From: Strix aluco
Taxonomy: Eukaryota; Chordata; Aves; Strigiformes; Strigidae
Length of the DNA stretch: 64,000 nt
Assembly: GCF_031877795.1 (NCBI RefSeq)
Contig: NC_133932.1
Location: 93,416,994 to 93,480,993 of the forward strand
Direction: 5' to 3'
The notes below the pieces were generated by a model. It was not told where the DNA came from. It saw nothing but the letters and a program-made list of their open reading frames with translations, and searched no databases. Position 1 is the first letter of the stretch, and each line of letters starts with the position of its first letter. Shown here piece by piece: positions 25,401-39,574 of this stretch. Position numbers and translations under genes: made by a program.

Positions 25401-28400
25401 TACTGTGACTTCATGCAGAAACATCTAACAGTTAAAATAAATATGCCTGTTTCTTCTGCAAACCTGAAAGCGATTTACCACATGGGCAAAATAATATTAC
25501 TCCATTTAACAAATGGAACAATCTTGCGGTACTATGTAGAATCACGCAACAAGCCCTTTCCAGGATTAAAGAAGCCAAGGAGTTGGCAGTTGAACATCGT
25601 GCACAGTGCTCTATACTAAACAAAATGAGAATCCTCTAGCAAAAAAAATGTACAAATACGAATTTAAGGTTGTATGTTTTCATAACACACAGTACTCAGA
25701 AGGTCACAAAACCAGTAATAATGTGTGTTGTTCATATCAAGTGAAGTACTCTACAGATTATCTGTATGAAGGACCTGGTGAGTGTTAATGTGTATTCACC
25801 TCAGTCCTAAACTTGTGTAGGAACTTGCCAAGAATATGGTCATACTTTATGCATGAAACTCCTGGGTGGTTAGAACATAATTTTTACCACAACTGTAGCC
25901 ATGTCTTAGTGCAATCTAAGCAGTCTTCACATGCATAGCATTATCGTAGATACTGTTTCTAACATGTTATTTAATTCAGATCAGTTCCAAGAAAGAGCTA
26001 GAACAAAGTGTTTATTTCCATCGTTGGGTTTTTTTTTTTTTTTTTCTTTTACTGTTTTTCTGTGGAGTCATTTAAATTTCTTCACTATTTACTTCTTTGC
26101 TTGTGTGACGGTGTATTTAGAGCAGGGGTCAAAGTGAAAATGGCAGCAAACTTTTAGGAATTAAATAGGAATTCAGAGTCTAGAGTTGAACTTATTTAAG
26201 TACACATAGATTACACAGCTTTTTCCCACCTCTTCCTCTGTTTAACACTGATGCAATTGTGCACCCTAATGACTAAACTAAATTACTCACTGCTGAGATG
26301 AAAAATACTTTCTCATTGCACAATTTTAATTTTTCACTGATAAGGAAACTATCTCATTTGTGGCATTTGCTAGAGGAATGGCATCAAACAAAGAGATTGG
26401 TTCTGGTATCATTTTCAGGGTTCTGATTCAGAGCCTGAAACTTGACCCACAGCATAGTGAAAGCTAGATGAAACTCATTAGAAACTATGGTCCCCTGTGG
26501 TGATGAAGAAAATGCTGTGAGAAACAGGTGGATAATGGTCAGTACCTGCCTGTCATTCATGAAATTATAATAGTATTTGGCATGGATTTAGTTCTTTTTG
26601 TCTGCCTTATCATCATACACCTCTCTGAAGAGCTTGGTATCAATTTCCTATTTTGTAAATGATGAATTAAACCAGAGATTGTTCAGGGTACTTAATCACT
26701 GTGACTACAGCATCTAAATTCAAGAAAGCCTGCCTGCCATCCAAGGCTGCCAAATCTTCACTTTTTCTGTCCTCTCAGTGGTGATGAGTAGTCATAACAC
26801 CTAAACTAGGTAATGATAGGAGACAATATTAGTGTGATTTACTCAATGATTTTGTCTAAGATGATAGCAGAGATTACAGTAAAACACAGATACATGTGTG
26901 CCACTGCAGATGCGTAGACCCTGGGTGACTATACTTTTGGAGCAGTACTATTCATAACTTAGGCACCTAAACTGAGACTTAGGAGGAAGTAAGATCACAA
27001 CAGCAGTCTTGGAAATGTTTGTTGCTTATTGGACACCTTGATTTCTCACTTTGGAAGAACAGCAGGAGGCACACTATGATGCCCTAGTTCCTGCCTAATA
27101 CTCCATGTCATTTCAGAAATGGATCCTTTCCCTCTTTAAGCTTCCTTGGGGCTCTGCTCAGTGGGTTTTCATACTGATTTTGTCACAGCACTATCAAGTT
27201 CCAAACAAAATACAAGGTTCTCCCTGAAAAAGAATGGTGTTCTTTTTTCCCCACGTCTGCTGCTTAAAGCATCCATACAGTCAGTCCCTGTTCCTTCACA
27301 TCCTCTGAGGAGAAGGTTCTAGTTACTAGGGCTGTAGCATCTGCTAACACTTCTGCTCAGTGTGAATGTTTAGGGCACCTATTTCAGTGGGAAATCCCTG
27401 TGGTTTTTTGTCCCTACTTGTAGTCACGTTGATGAGTTTTGCATTCATCAGTCATTGGCTTATATGCCAAAATATCAGATATTTTTGAGGACAGAACCTA
27501 GAATCACTAAGCAGCCCTACTCACCATGCTAGAAAGCCATATTCCCAGTCTGCTTTTCCTTTCTGGCCCAATAAATCTCAGATCCACCTTGGCACAGTAA
27601 GGCATATCTTATAACCATGTTAAAACCAGGGCAATTTCTTGCAACATGCTTTCAAGACTGAAGTTTTTGTAACAGAAATGTAAAAAATTTTGTGTCCCTA
27701 AAGCTTATCTTTTTTCCCAATTTCAGTCTGCTGGTGTAATACATTCTGTTATCACTTTTTACAAACCTTGTTTTTTTCTTGCATAATTTCTTAGGGAAGG
27801 TGAACAATACACCTTCCCCAGAGTAGATCTATTCTCCTAAATAAAAGATAACAGCAGAGCATGCTTCAGCACTGAATCCTTGCTGCCCACACTGCTTAAC
27901 TCTTAGTTCATACCCTACTTATGCTGCCTGCAGAGTAAATCTGCTCTAGAGGAGACTAGTCCTAAGGAGTATAAAATCTGCTGGTCAGAGCCTTGTGGCC
28001 TCAAAGCCAGAGACTGGTCCTTGGCCCTTTTTATTTACGGGTATAGATCCACCCAACCTGGCTGCAGTGCTCCACTGTGAGAAATAGGTTTGAGAACTGT
28101 GCTATGTCAATAGCTACACAGAGGTATCTATTTTAATAGGAAGGAAAGACATTATTAAATTCTTTGGAAAAAAAAAGATCGAGAAGCTTCTCTTCAAAAA
28201 TCAGTTTCACGGTTTATATTCTTAGGCGGCAAAGTGACTTTCCAAAGTCACCAGTGAGACATGTCAACCAAAGGAAGGCATGGGGCTTCAGCTAACATTT
28301 GTCACTGGTGTTTCTCACTTAACCATCTTCAGCTGTTCTGGGTGTCTCCCTTCAAGAAAGGAGAGTATCTCAGGTGCCTAATGCAATGTTATGAATTCTG

Positions 28401-31400
28401 TGCTGGAGATGCTGCTAAAGGTTAGGAACTATGATATCTGTTTCTGTCCTTTACCAGACCTGATATTGTCACAGTCTGACCCTAGAACCGGCCTGCTTGA
28501 CCTGGAAGCTGCAGCTCATACAGAAACTGCCTCTCATTTGCACCTCTGGAGAAGAATGAGCTATTCACTTCTGATATGCTGCATGCTGTTTATTCACTTT
28601 ATGGTCAGTTCTCAAATGTCTGTGAGAAGATTATCTGGGTTATGGATTATATGTGTCATGCTTTAAAAAAATTTAAATCCTTTTCTGACCTCATTCCATG
28701 CTTATAGTTTATTCTTAAAAGGTAAGTATACTAACCAGACTGTGCTCGCATTTATTGTATGTGTGTTTTGTTTTAGCCATGCTTAACTTTATTTGGTTAT
28801 CCTATCCTCTCTCACTGTTTTTGGAGAGTTGACAGTAATTATGCTTGAAATCTGCTGCTATAGAGTTACATGGGGTTCTGTATCTAAAGTACCCTGAACA
28901 CCTACAACACTGTAAAAACAGTCATCACTATTTGAGATGGCTTATTCTTGACCTCTCCAGTGGGTAACTCATTCCTGCTATTCCCTTTTATCCTATTCTT
29001 TCTACCTGTAAGCAGTTGATTTTTTTTGATAGGAGGTTTGATTGATGTTGTCTTGGCTAGATATCTGAGCTTTTTGAATTTTGTTTCAGTGTTTTTAGTG
29101 CTTTATACTGTGGTAATTGTATATTACTTAAATATTATAGGTGCCTGAGACAAGATTAAATAAATAAAATTAAGTGTGGTATGAAATGTTATCCTCCTTT
29201 ATTTTTCTTCATATATTTTGGTTTATTTAATGAATAGCTTGCATTTTTCAACTGATATTTGTTAGGCATTTAGCATAATAATAATTTGGGGATTTCTATC
29301 CTGAATGTTTTTTATTTTTATACAAAATATTGTATGACACTTACTTTAGCTGATTATTTTTCCTGTCATTTATTTATTATAGTTCAGTGTAACTAAGATA
29401 CACTTCATAATAATAGGATGATAACATGCTTATTGATCTTATTTTAATTCTTCAGTTTTATCTTAAAATATGGAATTAGAAAAATGATTGGTTTCCCCTT
29501 GTTACTAATGTTTATTGCCAAAAAGTCTTATCTAATGAAAATATTTCATCTTCTTTTAGGGAATGTTAGACATTTAACATCAATTCAACAATTGCATTTC
29601 TGGACCTCATACACAAATATGCAAGTGTCTTTAATATTCTGGTAAAAAAAAGGTCAAATATTCAGGGGAATGACGCATGAAACTTAATATAACCTGTCCA
29701 CCTTTTGTAAGACTTATTCTCTCAGAGGAACCACAATGGTTGTTTGGATAATTATTACATTAGTTATTAAATTAGAACCAAAAAAAACTTAAAAACCTGT
29801 GATTAGGTATATAGTAAATGTTTTTAATCCAGTTGAAGCTAATGTGTATATCTGTTCAGAGTTTATGGCATGTTTATGAAAACTGTGAAAGCTTTTTCTA
29901 TTATTTTCTCTATTTTGCCAACTTATTAAAGGACTAAGGTAGTAGTTTTCATAATTTAATATTCATACTGCACATGCTACAGGGCATCTGTGCAACAAAA
30001 ATCGTGTTTTATTAAAACATGTAAACATACTTTCAGTGTCATATCTAGGAATAGAGACTTGAAATTCTGGCCTCAAGGTCTGAAACAGTGGACCCTGTAT
30101 GAAACAGTAATCACTACACATTATTTGAAATGAATAGACTTGATTTTCCTTTAAAAAGTACTCTGAATACCATCATAAAGCATTTCATTTCACCCATTTT
30201 AGTGGTTGAAAAATTGAGGTAGAATATTAGAGCAAAAATGTGTCAGTTGTTGTCCCAAGAGAAGTGCCCAAAGGCAGTGAGGAGCTGGTTTTGATACCTT
30301 GACATTTTCAGCAAGGGAACTTGGATTCCACAGCCCTACAGTGAGTTTAGCAGCATCTTCCAACTTTCTTCCTTTTCCCGTGATCCCTTTGTCAGGCTTT
30401 TGCAAGGGCTTTTGCCTAGACTTTGTTTTGGATGCAGCCATAAACTCAGCGTTTGTGAGAAATATTGGTAACAGTGAGGGAATTTTTCAGCTGAATTGCT
30501 TTGCTGATTATTAGTTCTGTTATTTAACAAGTATGTTTGGATGTGTGTAGGGAATTTGGTCAGTAGCTTGTACTAAAAAAATCAAACATTCACCAATCTT
30601 TTTGGTTTCTCTCATTAATCATGCAAAATGTTAATCATGTAATTAAGATATTATGTAAAAGTTAAAATGTCAATAAATAAAAATACATAATTTTAGTACT
30701 TCATTAAATTGAGGTGGGGGCATGGGGGTGTCATTCATGGTCCCTCCATAACTCTACAGGGGACAGGACTAAGTGTGAGGAGGAGGTCAAGGTTGGAGAA
30801 CCGGAGAATTTGCCTGGAAGACTTTTGCTCAGAGCTGTTGCTTCATGGATGACCTCTACGTTATACACTGCTGATTTAGACTGTGATTCAACAAATATTC
30901 GTTTCCTTTCATTTATTGGGGAAAACTGACTGTATTTCATAAATTCAGCTTGGTTGAAAGGGTTTTCAGGATTAAGCCTTCTGAGGGATGGCTTTATCAT
31001 GGAAATAGTGAGAACTTCGGGGTTTTTTTTTCTTTTTCTTCATTTTTTAGCTCTACCAACAGTGCTGAAACATGTAGTATCACAGGAAAGTTTAATGAGA
31101 AAATATACTAAATAAAAATCCAGATATATTAAATTTTCTTTTACTGCTTTATTTGAGTAGTTCTGTACTCTTTTCCTCCATTACTGGGCACCAGTTACTG
31201 CCAAAACATCTCCGGATATATATATTTATAAAGAGGCCCCATATAACCATTCACTACTGAATTATTGTGTATAACAGGAGTGTGGAAACTTTACACCTGT
31301 CAGTTCTGGCTGATTTTCAAAATTGTGCGCAAGTGTCAAAAAAATGACCTACCAGTCTGTGCTAGTGATTAAGGTCCCACTCAGATTCTTCAGTGATTTA

Positions 31401-31554
31401 AAAGGGTGTTATCCTTGAAGGGTTATTTCTGTATGAATCTGTCCATCTCATACCTAGCACGTGAAAGGTTTACTGTCTGAATTAGGGATAAAATGATAGC
31501 TCCAATGACAGTAGCACAGCACTGTCCGTTTTGTGGCTAGTTTGAAATCACATG
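22481..31554. other. Unique AT-rich intergenic DNA
   Basis: No gene seen. It holds an A13 run at 22505-22517, a T17 run at 26029-26045, and at 26959-26985 a short TTAGGCACCTAA-containing piece that may be a fragment of an old reptile-type repeat. Frames of up to about 90 codons (for example 28391-28666) show no recognisable domain. Confidence 0.5.
26029..26045. repeat. Poly(T) run, 17 bases
   Basis: Uninterrupted T17 followed by a pyrimidine-rich stretch. No retroposon body was recognised. Confidence 0.9.
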
Positions 31555-31608
31555 TGATAAAATACTGGCCCTATTGAAGTCAGAGTTTTGTCATTGATTT
31601 TCAACCTA
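31555..31608. repeat. Possible relic of an archosaur-type palindromic repeat
   Basis: AAATACTGGCCCTATTGAAGTCA followed by GAGTTTTGTCATTGATTTTCAA resembles, from memory, an old reptile repeat with the pattern TGGCCCCATTGAAGTCAATGG then AACTCCCATTGACTTCAATGG. The two halves are imperfectly inverted relative to each other. Only about 50 bases are recognisable and the family name is not known to me. Confidence 0.4.
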
Positions 31609-34600
31609 AATTATTTCTGTTGATTAGCTGTATCTACTGATGACCTGTATTATAATAGTGGGGTGTGTTTTCTGGGGACCAAGCTGTTCCCTGAGAGAAC
31701 AATGCACTTTTCCTAACTTTAAGCGACAAAGAGACATGCCCAGGCTGGGCTTCACAAATTCTATGTAGGTCATGGAGAGATGGGATCCATAGTCCTCTCA
31801 AGAAGGTGATTCAGAGCACCTACATTAACCTCTATCTTCAAAGTCTCCTTTGAAGAAATGTATTTCTCTTCATGGTTGTTGAACATACAGCAAACCTGGG
31901 AAGATCACAGACCTGAGTTAGATGCTGAGGTTGGACTGTAGAAACAGTATGGGGAGCCAGGGCATTTTGGCTGTGTATTGAGGGATGTCACATGGCAGGC
32001 AAAGAGCCATCCTCAGTGTCTGTGAAGAGATGAGCAGGTATTTCATGACCCTTGTTGCAGCTTGAAAAGAGGATTAGTCAATTTTCTCAGCTAAGGATGA
32101 GAAATTTATTGCATCCAAAGAAAGAAAGACCTAGAAAAGCTAAATGAAGATCAATGTCTTCTTCTCAACCCCATTTCTTTACTTGACAGTTTGAAGGAAA
32201 CCATGACATTAAGCTCAGAGATATGCTGGAATAAGGGCTGGTGAGGCTATTGAAGCTTCTTGTCCTACTGTATATTGAAGACATTTCAATAAAAGCATTT
32301 TGGTGTATGTATTTGCATTAAAGACATTTATACTGGTTACACAGAAACCAAATGTTCACCTAGCCTGCTACTGATCTAACACACAGTGTATAATGATAAT
32401 GTAACAGTCACTGTATGTACTGAGGTCTATTCAAAGAATTCAGTGCCCAGAGGCATTTAAAATCAGTATTCATTTAAAATAAGTATCTCTGCAAATGCAA
32501 TCTGTGTGCAGTAGGAGGCATAACCTCCTGACACAGGCTTTCAGATACTGACAGTGCTTGAAACATCTAGGAACACTCCATAGGACTACAGTTAAGAGCC
32601 ATTCATAAGGGTCTTAACACTGAGCAACCCTATTTTAGTTGCAGAAATAGACAAAGGCATGACTCTCATCTCCCTCTTACTTTCCTCTGTGCTGGACAAG
32701 AGTTATGTATTTACAAAAGCAAATAAATGCAGAGACACTGGATGAAATCATGCTTGTTCTGAATGGTCCATCCCTTCAGAAGCACCATGCTTTTATCTAA
32801 CAGGTTTAGGAAGCTGAAAAGCAGATTCCCTTGTGGGACTTGATCTAAAAGGTGCTGAGTTTCCTGCATGTGAACACTAAGTCCCATTTCCTGCTGAAGA
32901 GAGATTTGGGTGTTGTGGTTTCTTTTATACCTTTTATTATTATTATTATTTTATAGTAGGAAGGGTCTTCTTTGGCTCTTCTTTCAGATGAGAAGGAGTA
33001 AGTTACATACATGATTGAGATATAAAATCAAGAGCCTATGAGCTGAAAAAAATAATGGATTTTGCCCATCACTTTCCCCAAACCCTGTTGTCTGACATGG
33101 ATTGTGTAGAATTATTGTTTTTCTAGCTGCACATCTTTGTCAACATGCAGCTTGTTTGCTTGGGCTGTGCTCTGATTTCTAAAATCTGATATAGCTTCTA
33201 CAGCACTTATTGTAGGGTTTTGTGGGAGAGGGGTTTGATCAGATTTATGCTGGCTTCTTTCACCACATGTTAAAATGATATAAAATAAAATCAAGTACAA
33301 ATCTGTTTTATAAGGCAGATTTAGGAATTTTTGAATGATGTTGCACCTGTAACATAGGTTTTAACCATGTTCTAGACACAAATAATAGAAATCATCTAAA
33401 GTCTACTTACAAATTTCTTTTAGAAAATATTTACTGATTATACCTGACTTGTTTTTGTATGTCACTGCAAAGACAAAGCAAGTGCTGATTAAAGCAATTA
33501 AAACTTTCCTTTGTTTGCAGAAAAAGATGTATTCAGATATGGCTTTTTTCTTTGTAGACATCTTAATAAGCACCAGCAGATTGAAATGAAATCTGTCATC
33601 AGCTATATTTTCTCTTAGACTAACTGTCTACTTCACATACATATTAAGAAAGATTTGTTACCAAAGCTTCCTTATATGTTTTCTATTTGTAGTTGTAAAA
33701 TGGTAAATGTTGAAATAACACTAGATCTATCAATCTGATAATATAATGCAATACATCTGACAGCTGAAGAGAGGAAAAAAATGTAATGACTTATATAGTA
33801 TTTGGAGTAGTGCATTTTTTTGTTGTTATGGTTTTCTTCAAAAACACAACTGTGCTGTTTGGGTGTCTGCCACCATGGAGGGATATAAAGCATTATTGTG
33901 GATGGAAGATTCAGCTTTAGCAGAATATAAATTAACTGCCGTGTAAATATAAACATCAATTAAGTTCTGTCACTTGTTAAATATTTATTTACTAAAATGA
34001 TTTAAGCAGAAAAGCTTGCTGAGGGGAAAATTGTCTGCTTCTATCTACACACTGCTGGTACCTCTTAGGAGCCTGCTTTGTTTCTATTGTTTCTTTATTT
34101 ATAATCTCTTATGTGTGGTTGCAGAGGTTGCTATTTCAAGGAGCTGAAAATTTAAGGTGCATTTCTCACCAATGTTGAGCGGTATTAGGCATGTAACTCC
34201 TATTAATGCTAATGGGAATTAAGAAGATAAATACCTTCTTGCACTAGTGATAAGTGGACTCCCATTTTCTAAGGTGACACAGACTTCATCTGTGCAACCA
34301 GAACATGGTTGTACATGACAAGATCAGAGCAGTGCCTAGATACAGAGGGGAAAAATAAAACGTCTGTAATGTATTTATCCTTCTATTCTGACTATCTCAT
34401 CAGAATAAACTGTCAATAGCTTTCAAAGGATGGCTAGGCTTACACAAAATCATGGGGAAATGTTAAGTTACATGGCCTTTTTCCACTCTTGGCTAGATGA
34501 TACACAAAGAGATACTTATGACACTCAGTAGTCCCACATTTCTTCCTCATATGAACAACATTATTCAAAAATGGGTTTCTTTTCACTTCTATCATCATAA

Positions 34601-35385
34601 AATAAGTACATCAGAATAAAGTGTCATGAAATAGAAGTTACAGAATGAGTCATTTATAACACAGAAATATCCACATCATCATTTTTCTTTCCTGAAAGAA
34701 TAATTCTGTTACCTTCATTTGCTCTTTGTGTTATGCTGGATCCCATATTTATTTGGCTCAGGCGGATGAGAATTATTTCAATAAGAACCTAGATAATTTT
34801 AAGAAATGTCTATAAAAAATGCAGAAAAAAATCTAGTCCTGTTTTGGAAATACAGATTGATTGGAAGCAAATGGAGTCCCACAACGAAACTTGCTGGTTT
34901 TTGATTTAATTTAGGTCAGGCTTCAATACAGAATGCTACAATCTGATGTATAAAAATGACTGAGATCAGACACATAGACATAAGAAGACATTGAGAAGTT
35001 TTAAACAAGAATTAAAATGTTACACTTCATGTGCAGAAAACCAGCTCTTTGGAGCCACGTGGAAATTTTAAAAGGCAAATCAAATTTTTTGAGCCTTAAC
35101 TGATTTCAAGACTAGGCACATACTTACTCCTTTTTAAAGATCTTTTTAAGTACAACTACTGTGTCCACACAGAACCAAACTAGTACGTACAAACCACACC
35201 ATACTTTAAGTGGTCATTGTTAAAAGGCCCAAGAGGTAGGTGCCTAATTGCCATAAATACTGATTCCCAAAAGTTCTTTTGCATTCCCATCTAAATTTTC
35301 AATAATGATAACAATCACACAAACCATTTCAAAATCCTAATCAAATGCCTTCTCAGTGCATTCATAAAATGAAATGCTGATACAG
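31609..35385. other. Unique AT-rich intergenic DNA
   Basis: No gene recognised. It contains a small (TTA)n array at 32934-32950. A piece at 35235-35275 with AGGTGCCTAA may be a fragment of an old reptile-type repeat, but this is weak. Confidence 0.5.
32934..32950. repeat. (TTA)n microsatellite
   Basis: Five perfect TTA units and a partial unit, in a locally T-rich sequence. Confidence 0.9.
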
Positions 35386-35389
35386 CAAG

Positions 35390-35530
35390 TTCTATTTAAT
35401 TGAGATACACTTAAACTAGGAAGTCCGCTTAATCAGGACGTCTCCCTGGGAACAATTTAAGTCCAATGATACTTAATGGCAATGACTACTGCTTAATGGG
35501 GATGGCAATTCTGCTTAATTGAGATTTCTT
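35390..35530. repeat. Phased TTAAT block, possible fossil DNA transposon
   Basis: A motif of the form YTTAAT followed by purines recurs seven times with variations: 35393-35400 (TATTTAAT), 35408-35413 (ACTTAA), 35427-35433 (GCTTAAT), 35454-35460 (AATTTAA), 35471-35477 (ACTTAAT), 35491-35497 (GCTTAAT) and 35513-35519 (GCTTAAT). The outermost copies are both followed by TGAGAT. The last copies are spaced 20 and 22 bases apart. The pattern resembles the subterminal TTAAT-rich repeats of old pogo/Tigger-like DNA transposons, an assignment made by impression only. No transposase is present. Confidence 0.4.
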
Positions 35531-38500
35531 CCAGTGATGTAGTAGTTTACAGCTGTACACTTTTAAATAACTGAGACTAATTTTGTTATGTTTTATCTTT
35601 TACTAAATGTATTTTAAGTAAATGTGATGAATCACATGGAATAACACTTGAAAAATGTTAGTATCTGTAGCAAACAAGGTCTTATAGCATTAAAAATCTA
35701 TCAGGGGCAAAGCAGAAGGAGATATGCTAGAAATGTGTTAACTGAAAATAGTAGTGTTAGAAGAAATGAAAAGTTTGTCTTGTGGGGGTTTTTTTTGGTG
35801 TGAAACCTCTAAAACAAGTAGTTTTACTGGGAGAGGGCTCCAGAATTCAGTTCTGAATCTAGATCAGTGTCTTCTGAACCTTCGAGTGTCAAAAGATGGG
35901 GCAGCAAACAAACGAGGAGCACAACCTAACAACAAGGCCATAGGAGTCAGCACAAAAAGTAGCAGATACAGCAAATTAACTGTGTACCTACTGTGGAGGA
36001 CAGGAGGAGAGATCCCTGAGGTGTCTTTGTGGGTGTTCATGACAAGATCCTCTCATATATAAGGTGTGTCATGAAAGAAATCAGGAACCAACGTGTTTAA
36101 CATGTAGCTATTCAATGAAGACCAGTGTGCAACAGAAAGGGGATCAACCACCTGAATAATGGAGAGGGTAGAAAACCTCCAGGATAGATGTTAAAGAGAG
36201 ACAAAGTGCATGAGAAAGGGATACAAATCCTACACAAGACTAGTCACATCTTTAGCCACATCACAGAAATAAAGTATAATGTAAAGTGTCCCTTGTGGGT
36301 ACCTAATCTAGCAGCTGTATGGAATTGCTAATGAACCATATATTTGATCTGCATGAGAGGCCCCATCACCTACACTACAGAGTACATACGTGTTGAAAAG
36401 GTAGTTGAGATTATTATCATTGTATAAATGGTTGAGGAGCAAAACTGTTAGTGCTTAGCAGGACTACTGTGCACCTGTATTGAGCACACCAAAGCTTTCT
36501 AGCCTAACTATCTAGAGTGTGACTTGGGATGTGGAAGCATAGACTCAAATGTGAGTCATTGAGTTTCTGTTAGAGCAGCTTAGCCATAGGATGCATTTGT
36601 AAAACAGGGAATTTCAGTGCCATGATCAGGTGAAGAGACAGGCTACTATTATGCAAAGGAAGGCTTAGAAGGATATAATGTTGAAAGAGGGCCTCTCTTC
36701 TGGGGAACAACAGACACCAATGTTACAGAAGGAATTACTTCTTTTGAAAAGCACTTTTTCTACAGTGGACTCTGCAAACTGAAGAAATATTGCACAGCTA
36801 TGACAGTTAATAAGCATATTCATCAGCTTTGAATCTAACCTGCTTAAACCTTTTAAAAACCTTTGAGTAAATATAGTGCTTTTATGACAGCAGGATTTTG
36901 TGGCTAAGGAAGTCATAATGCTGTCACGTTTCACAGCACTGCCTGCATATAGATCTGCAAATGGTGATTAGTTCTCAGCTTCAGCACCCTGTCCATCCCT
37001 TACCCTGTCCTATGATGAGACTGCAGGTCATGCCAAATTTAGGGTGGGTGCTTTATGATGTGCAGAATAACAAAGAAATTTGCTATGGTCTTAAAAAAAC
37101 TAAAAACACAATCACGTTCTGCTTAATACTATGCGTCCTTCCACTATTTACTATTTGGTAGCTGCAGCACAAACTCTTAGAGGTGAAATTTAAAATATGA
37201 CACTCTGTCAAGGCTACGAAAATCCTGAATAATCTGTAGCAAATCAACAGCTTCCATATCATCAGCAAAGGAAGGTGGTTCAGACTTGTTGAACCCTAGT
37301 TATTATAGGCTTGAACAACTCCTGATATAGAGAAGAGATATGCATGATTATGCAGGCAAGCACAAGTTAAGTAAGGCTGACTCCTGCTCACTGCAAATCT
37401 AATTGACAATTTTGTTGCCCTTCTCTGGCTATTTAAGAAGAGTAGTGAGGTCAATGATAATGACATGTCTCATGGTTGGAAAATGCCACCCACTTGGTTT
37501 CTTTTTACAAGGCATTGATTTCAAACTTCTAAGCTCAGCTTTGTTACAAGGAAAGAAGATTTTAAAGAGCCTTGTTGAGTGAATTTTCTGCTTGTGAAAG
37601 GTGACTGGCTGACAACTGCAGAGACTGAAATGCTCTGTTTTCACAGAGGAGGTACTGTACCTTTACATTCCTTCTTTCAGTATTACACTGTCAGTTCAGT
37701 ATCTACTTCCTCATGTTTACATGTATATTTCAACCTTGATCTTGTGGGGTCACTCCTAGGATGAAAGTTTCTATGTTTTAGAATAATTCTGGAGACTTAG
37801 ATAAAAGGCCTCAATTAATGACATTTGCCAAGATTGTTAAAAGGTTTTTCAATATTTGCCTATTTTCTTTTTTAAAGAAATAAGAATATAGTTTTCTTGT
37901 TGTGATCATCATGATTAACAAAACCAAAGCACAATAGAAACAGAAAAAGGGTAGACATTATGCAGTCAAGCCTTCCATCTGTGTAAACAATTTTCAGGAC
38001 TAATAGTTGAACAAATGAATATCCTACTGCCCTACAAGCCAGGAAAGCTCCTCAAATTCATACAGTATAAAATTCTGTTTATTAAGTAAGAGACTGAAAC
38101 AGAAACAGTTTCTCTGATGCCAAAAACCAGTAACAAAATATGTCAGTTATACTTCAGACATTAATAAGGCTTTTTGGCAAATATTCACTAACTGATTTCT
38201 GTATACACTTAGCAATATTTATAAGCCATATGGCATCAGAGGAATGGATTATTCCTTGTTTGCTGAAACTAGACCCATGTTTAGGAGTGACTTACTTTAT
38301 TGATACCTAACATACTTTAAGAAGATAAAAGATAAAGGTGTTAATTTTTTCCCTAGTCAGAATACATTAATGAAATAGAAATAAACCTTGACATTTTAAT
38401 GGTTGTCTTAACTCCTAAATAACTTTGGAGTCACTGCCTATGGAGATGTGACAGCCTCAGAGTACTTCTCCTACAAAAAGGTCAAACTGTGATGGATTCC

Positions 38501-39574
38501 ATGCCCTGACACTTTAGATACAGCTGGCACTCAAATACTTGTGAAATTTATTGATTGAGAACCTGAATTTTCACCACTGGCTATTTGTAACCATATAGTG
38601 TAATATTGCCCTTCAAAGAACACTAGACAGTTTGTGAGCAGTGGTGAACTCTTTGTATTTCTTCTCAAAGTGTACATCTTACAAACATTAACTAATGTAA
38701 ATTCTTTCACTGAAAATTTGATTTAGTTCCAGACTGTACACCTACATTTAGGTGTGCAAAGAGAGATGGTTATGTGTAAGCTAAATGTCTGCCAAAGCAA
38801 TTGATGGAATCTAAAAAGTGGACAAAAGCATGAAGTGGCAAAACATAAGTGTCTAGTACTCTTTAAGATGCCTCAGAGTATCTGACAGTCACATATGCTG
38901 TTGTATAAGGCACAGAACCTATGGAAAACATACCCCCTCCTGGCGTGTCAGCTGGACACTGGAAGGCAAAGTTAAGTAATTTCAAATGGTACTAGTTATT
39001 TCTGTTTTGAATTGGGCCATTTTGGGGAGAGCTCTGTCTTTTTGAGTAGCTCTCCATTGCCTACAAGATAAATTCAGACAAATCGCTCAAATAATGACAT
39101 CTACATTTGGACAGATAAATTCGTATGTCCACCATCTGAAGCTAAAGTCTATATTGGGTGTCTCAAGTCTAGGTAGAAATGTCTGATTGTCATATACTGG
39201 ATGGTCTACAAGCAGTTTAGAACCATATCTGAGCCATATCTGAGCCCAGTTATTCTTTCTTGTGCTAGATAAAATGAAATGTGAAAAGAGAGAGACAGTA
39301 TCTCACCTTAGTTCCCTGACCATGGCATAAAGTAAGATTTCCATCTCACCTAAGGACTCACAAAAGTGAAACTTATACCCTTTCTTTACTCTCTGTATCA
39401 CATTGAGCAATCCCATACTCTCTGTGGTTGGTGGAGGTGCTGTAGGTACTGTCAACAATTATTCTTTTTGTAGAAAGGTTGAACTCCTGTCTGGTGATGT
39501 CTGCCTCTCCCCATCTTATGAAAAATTTAGAGAATTAGTTATAGTATCTTTGCCTAATACTTTACAGTTCAGTG
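35531..39574. other. Unique AT-rich intergenic DNA
   Basis: No gene found. The longest frame (35754-36062, about 102 codons) has no recognisable features. A short imperfect direct duplication (CCATATCTGAG twice) lies near 39222-39245. Confidence 0.5.
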
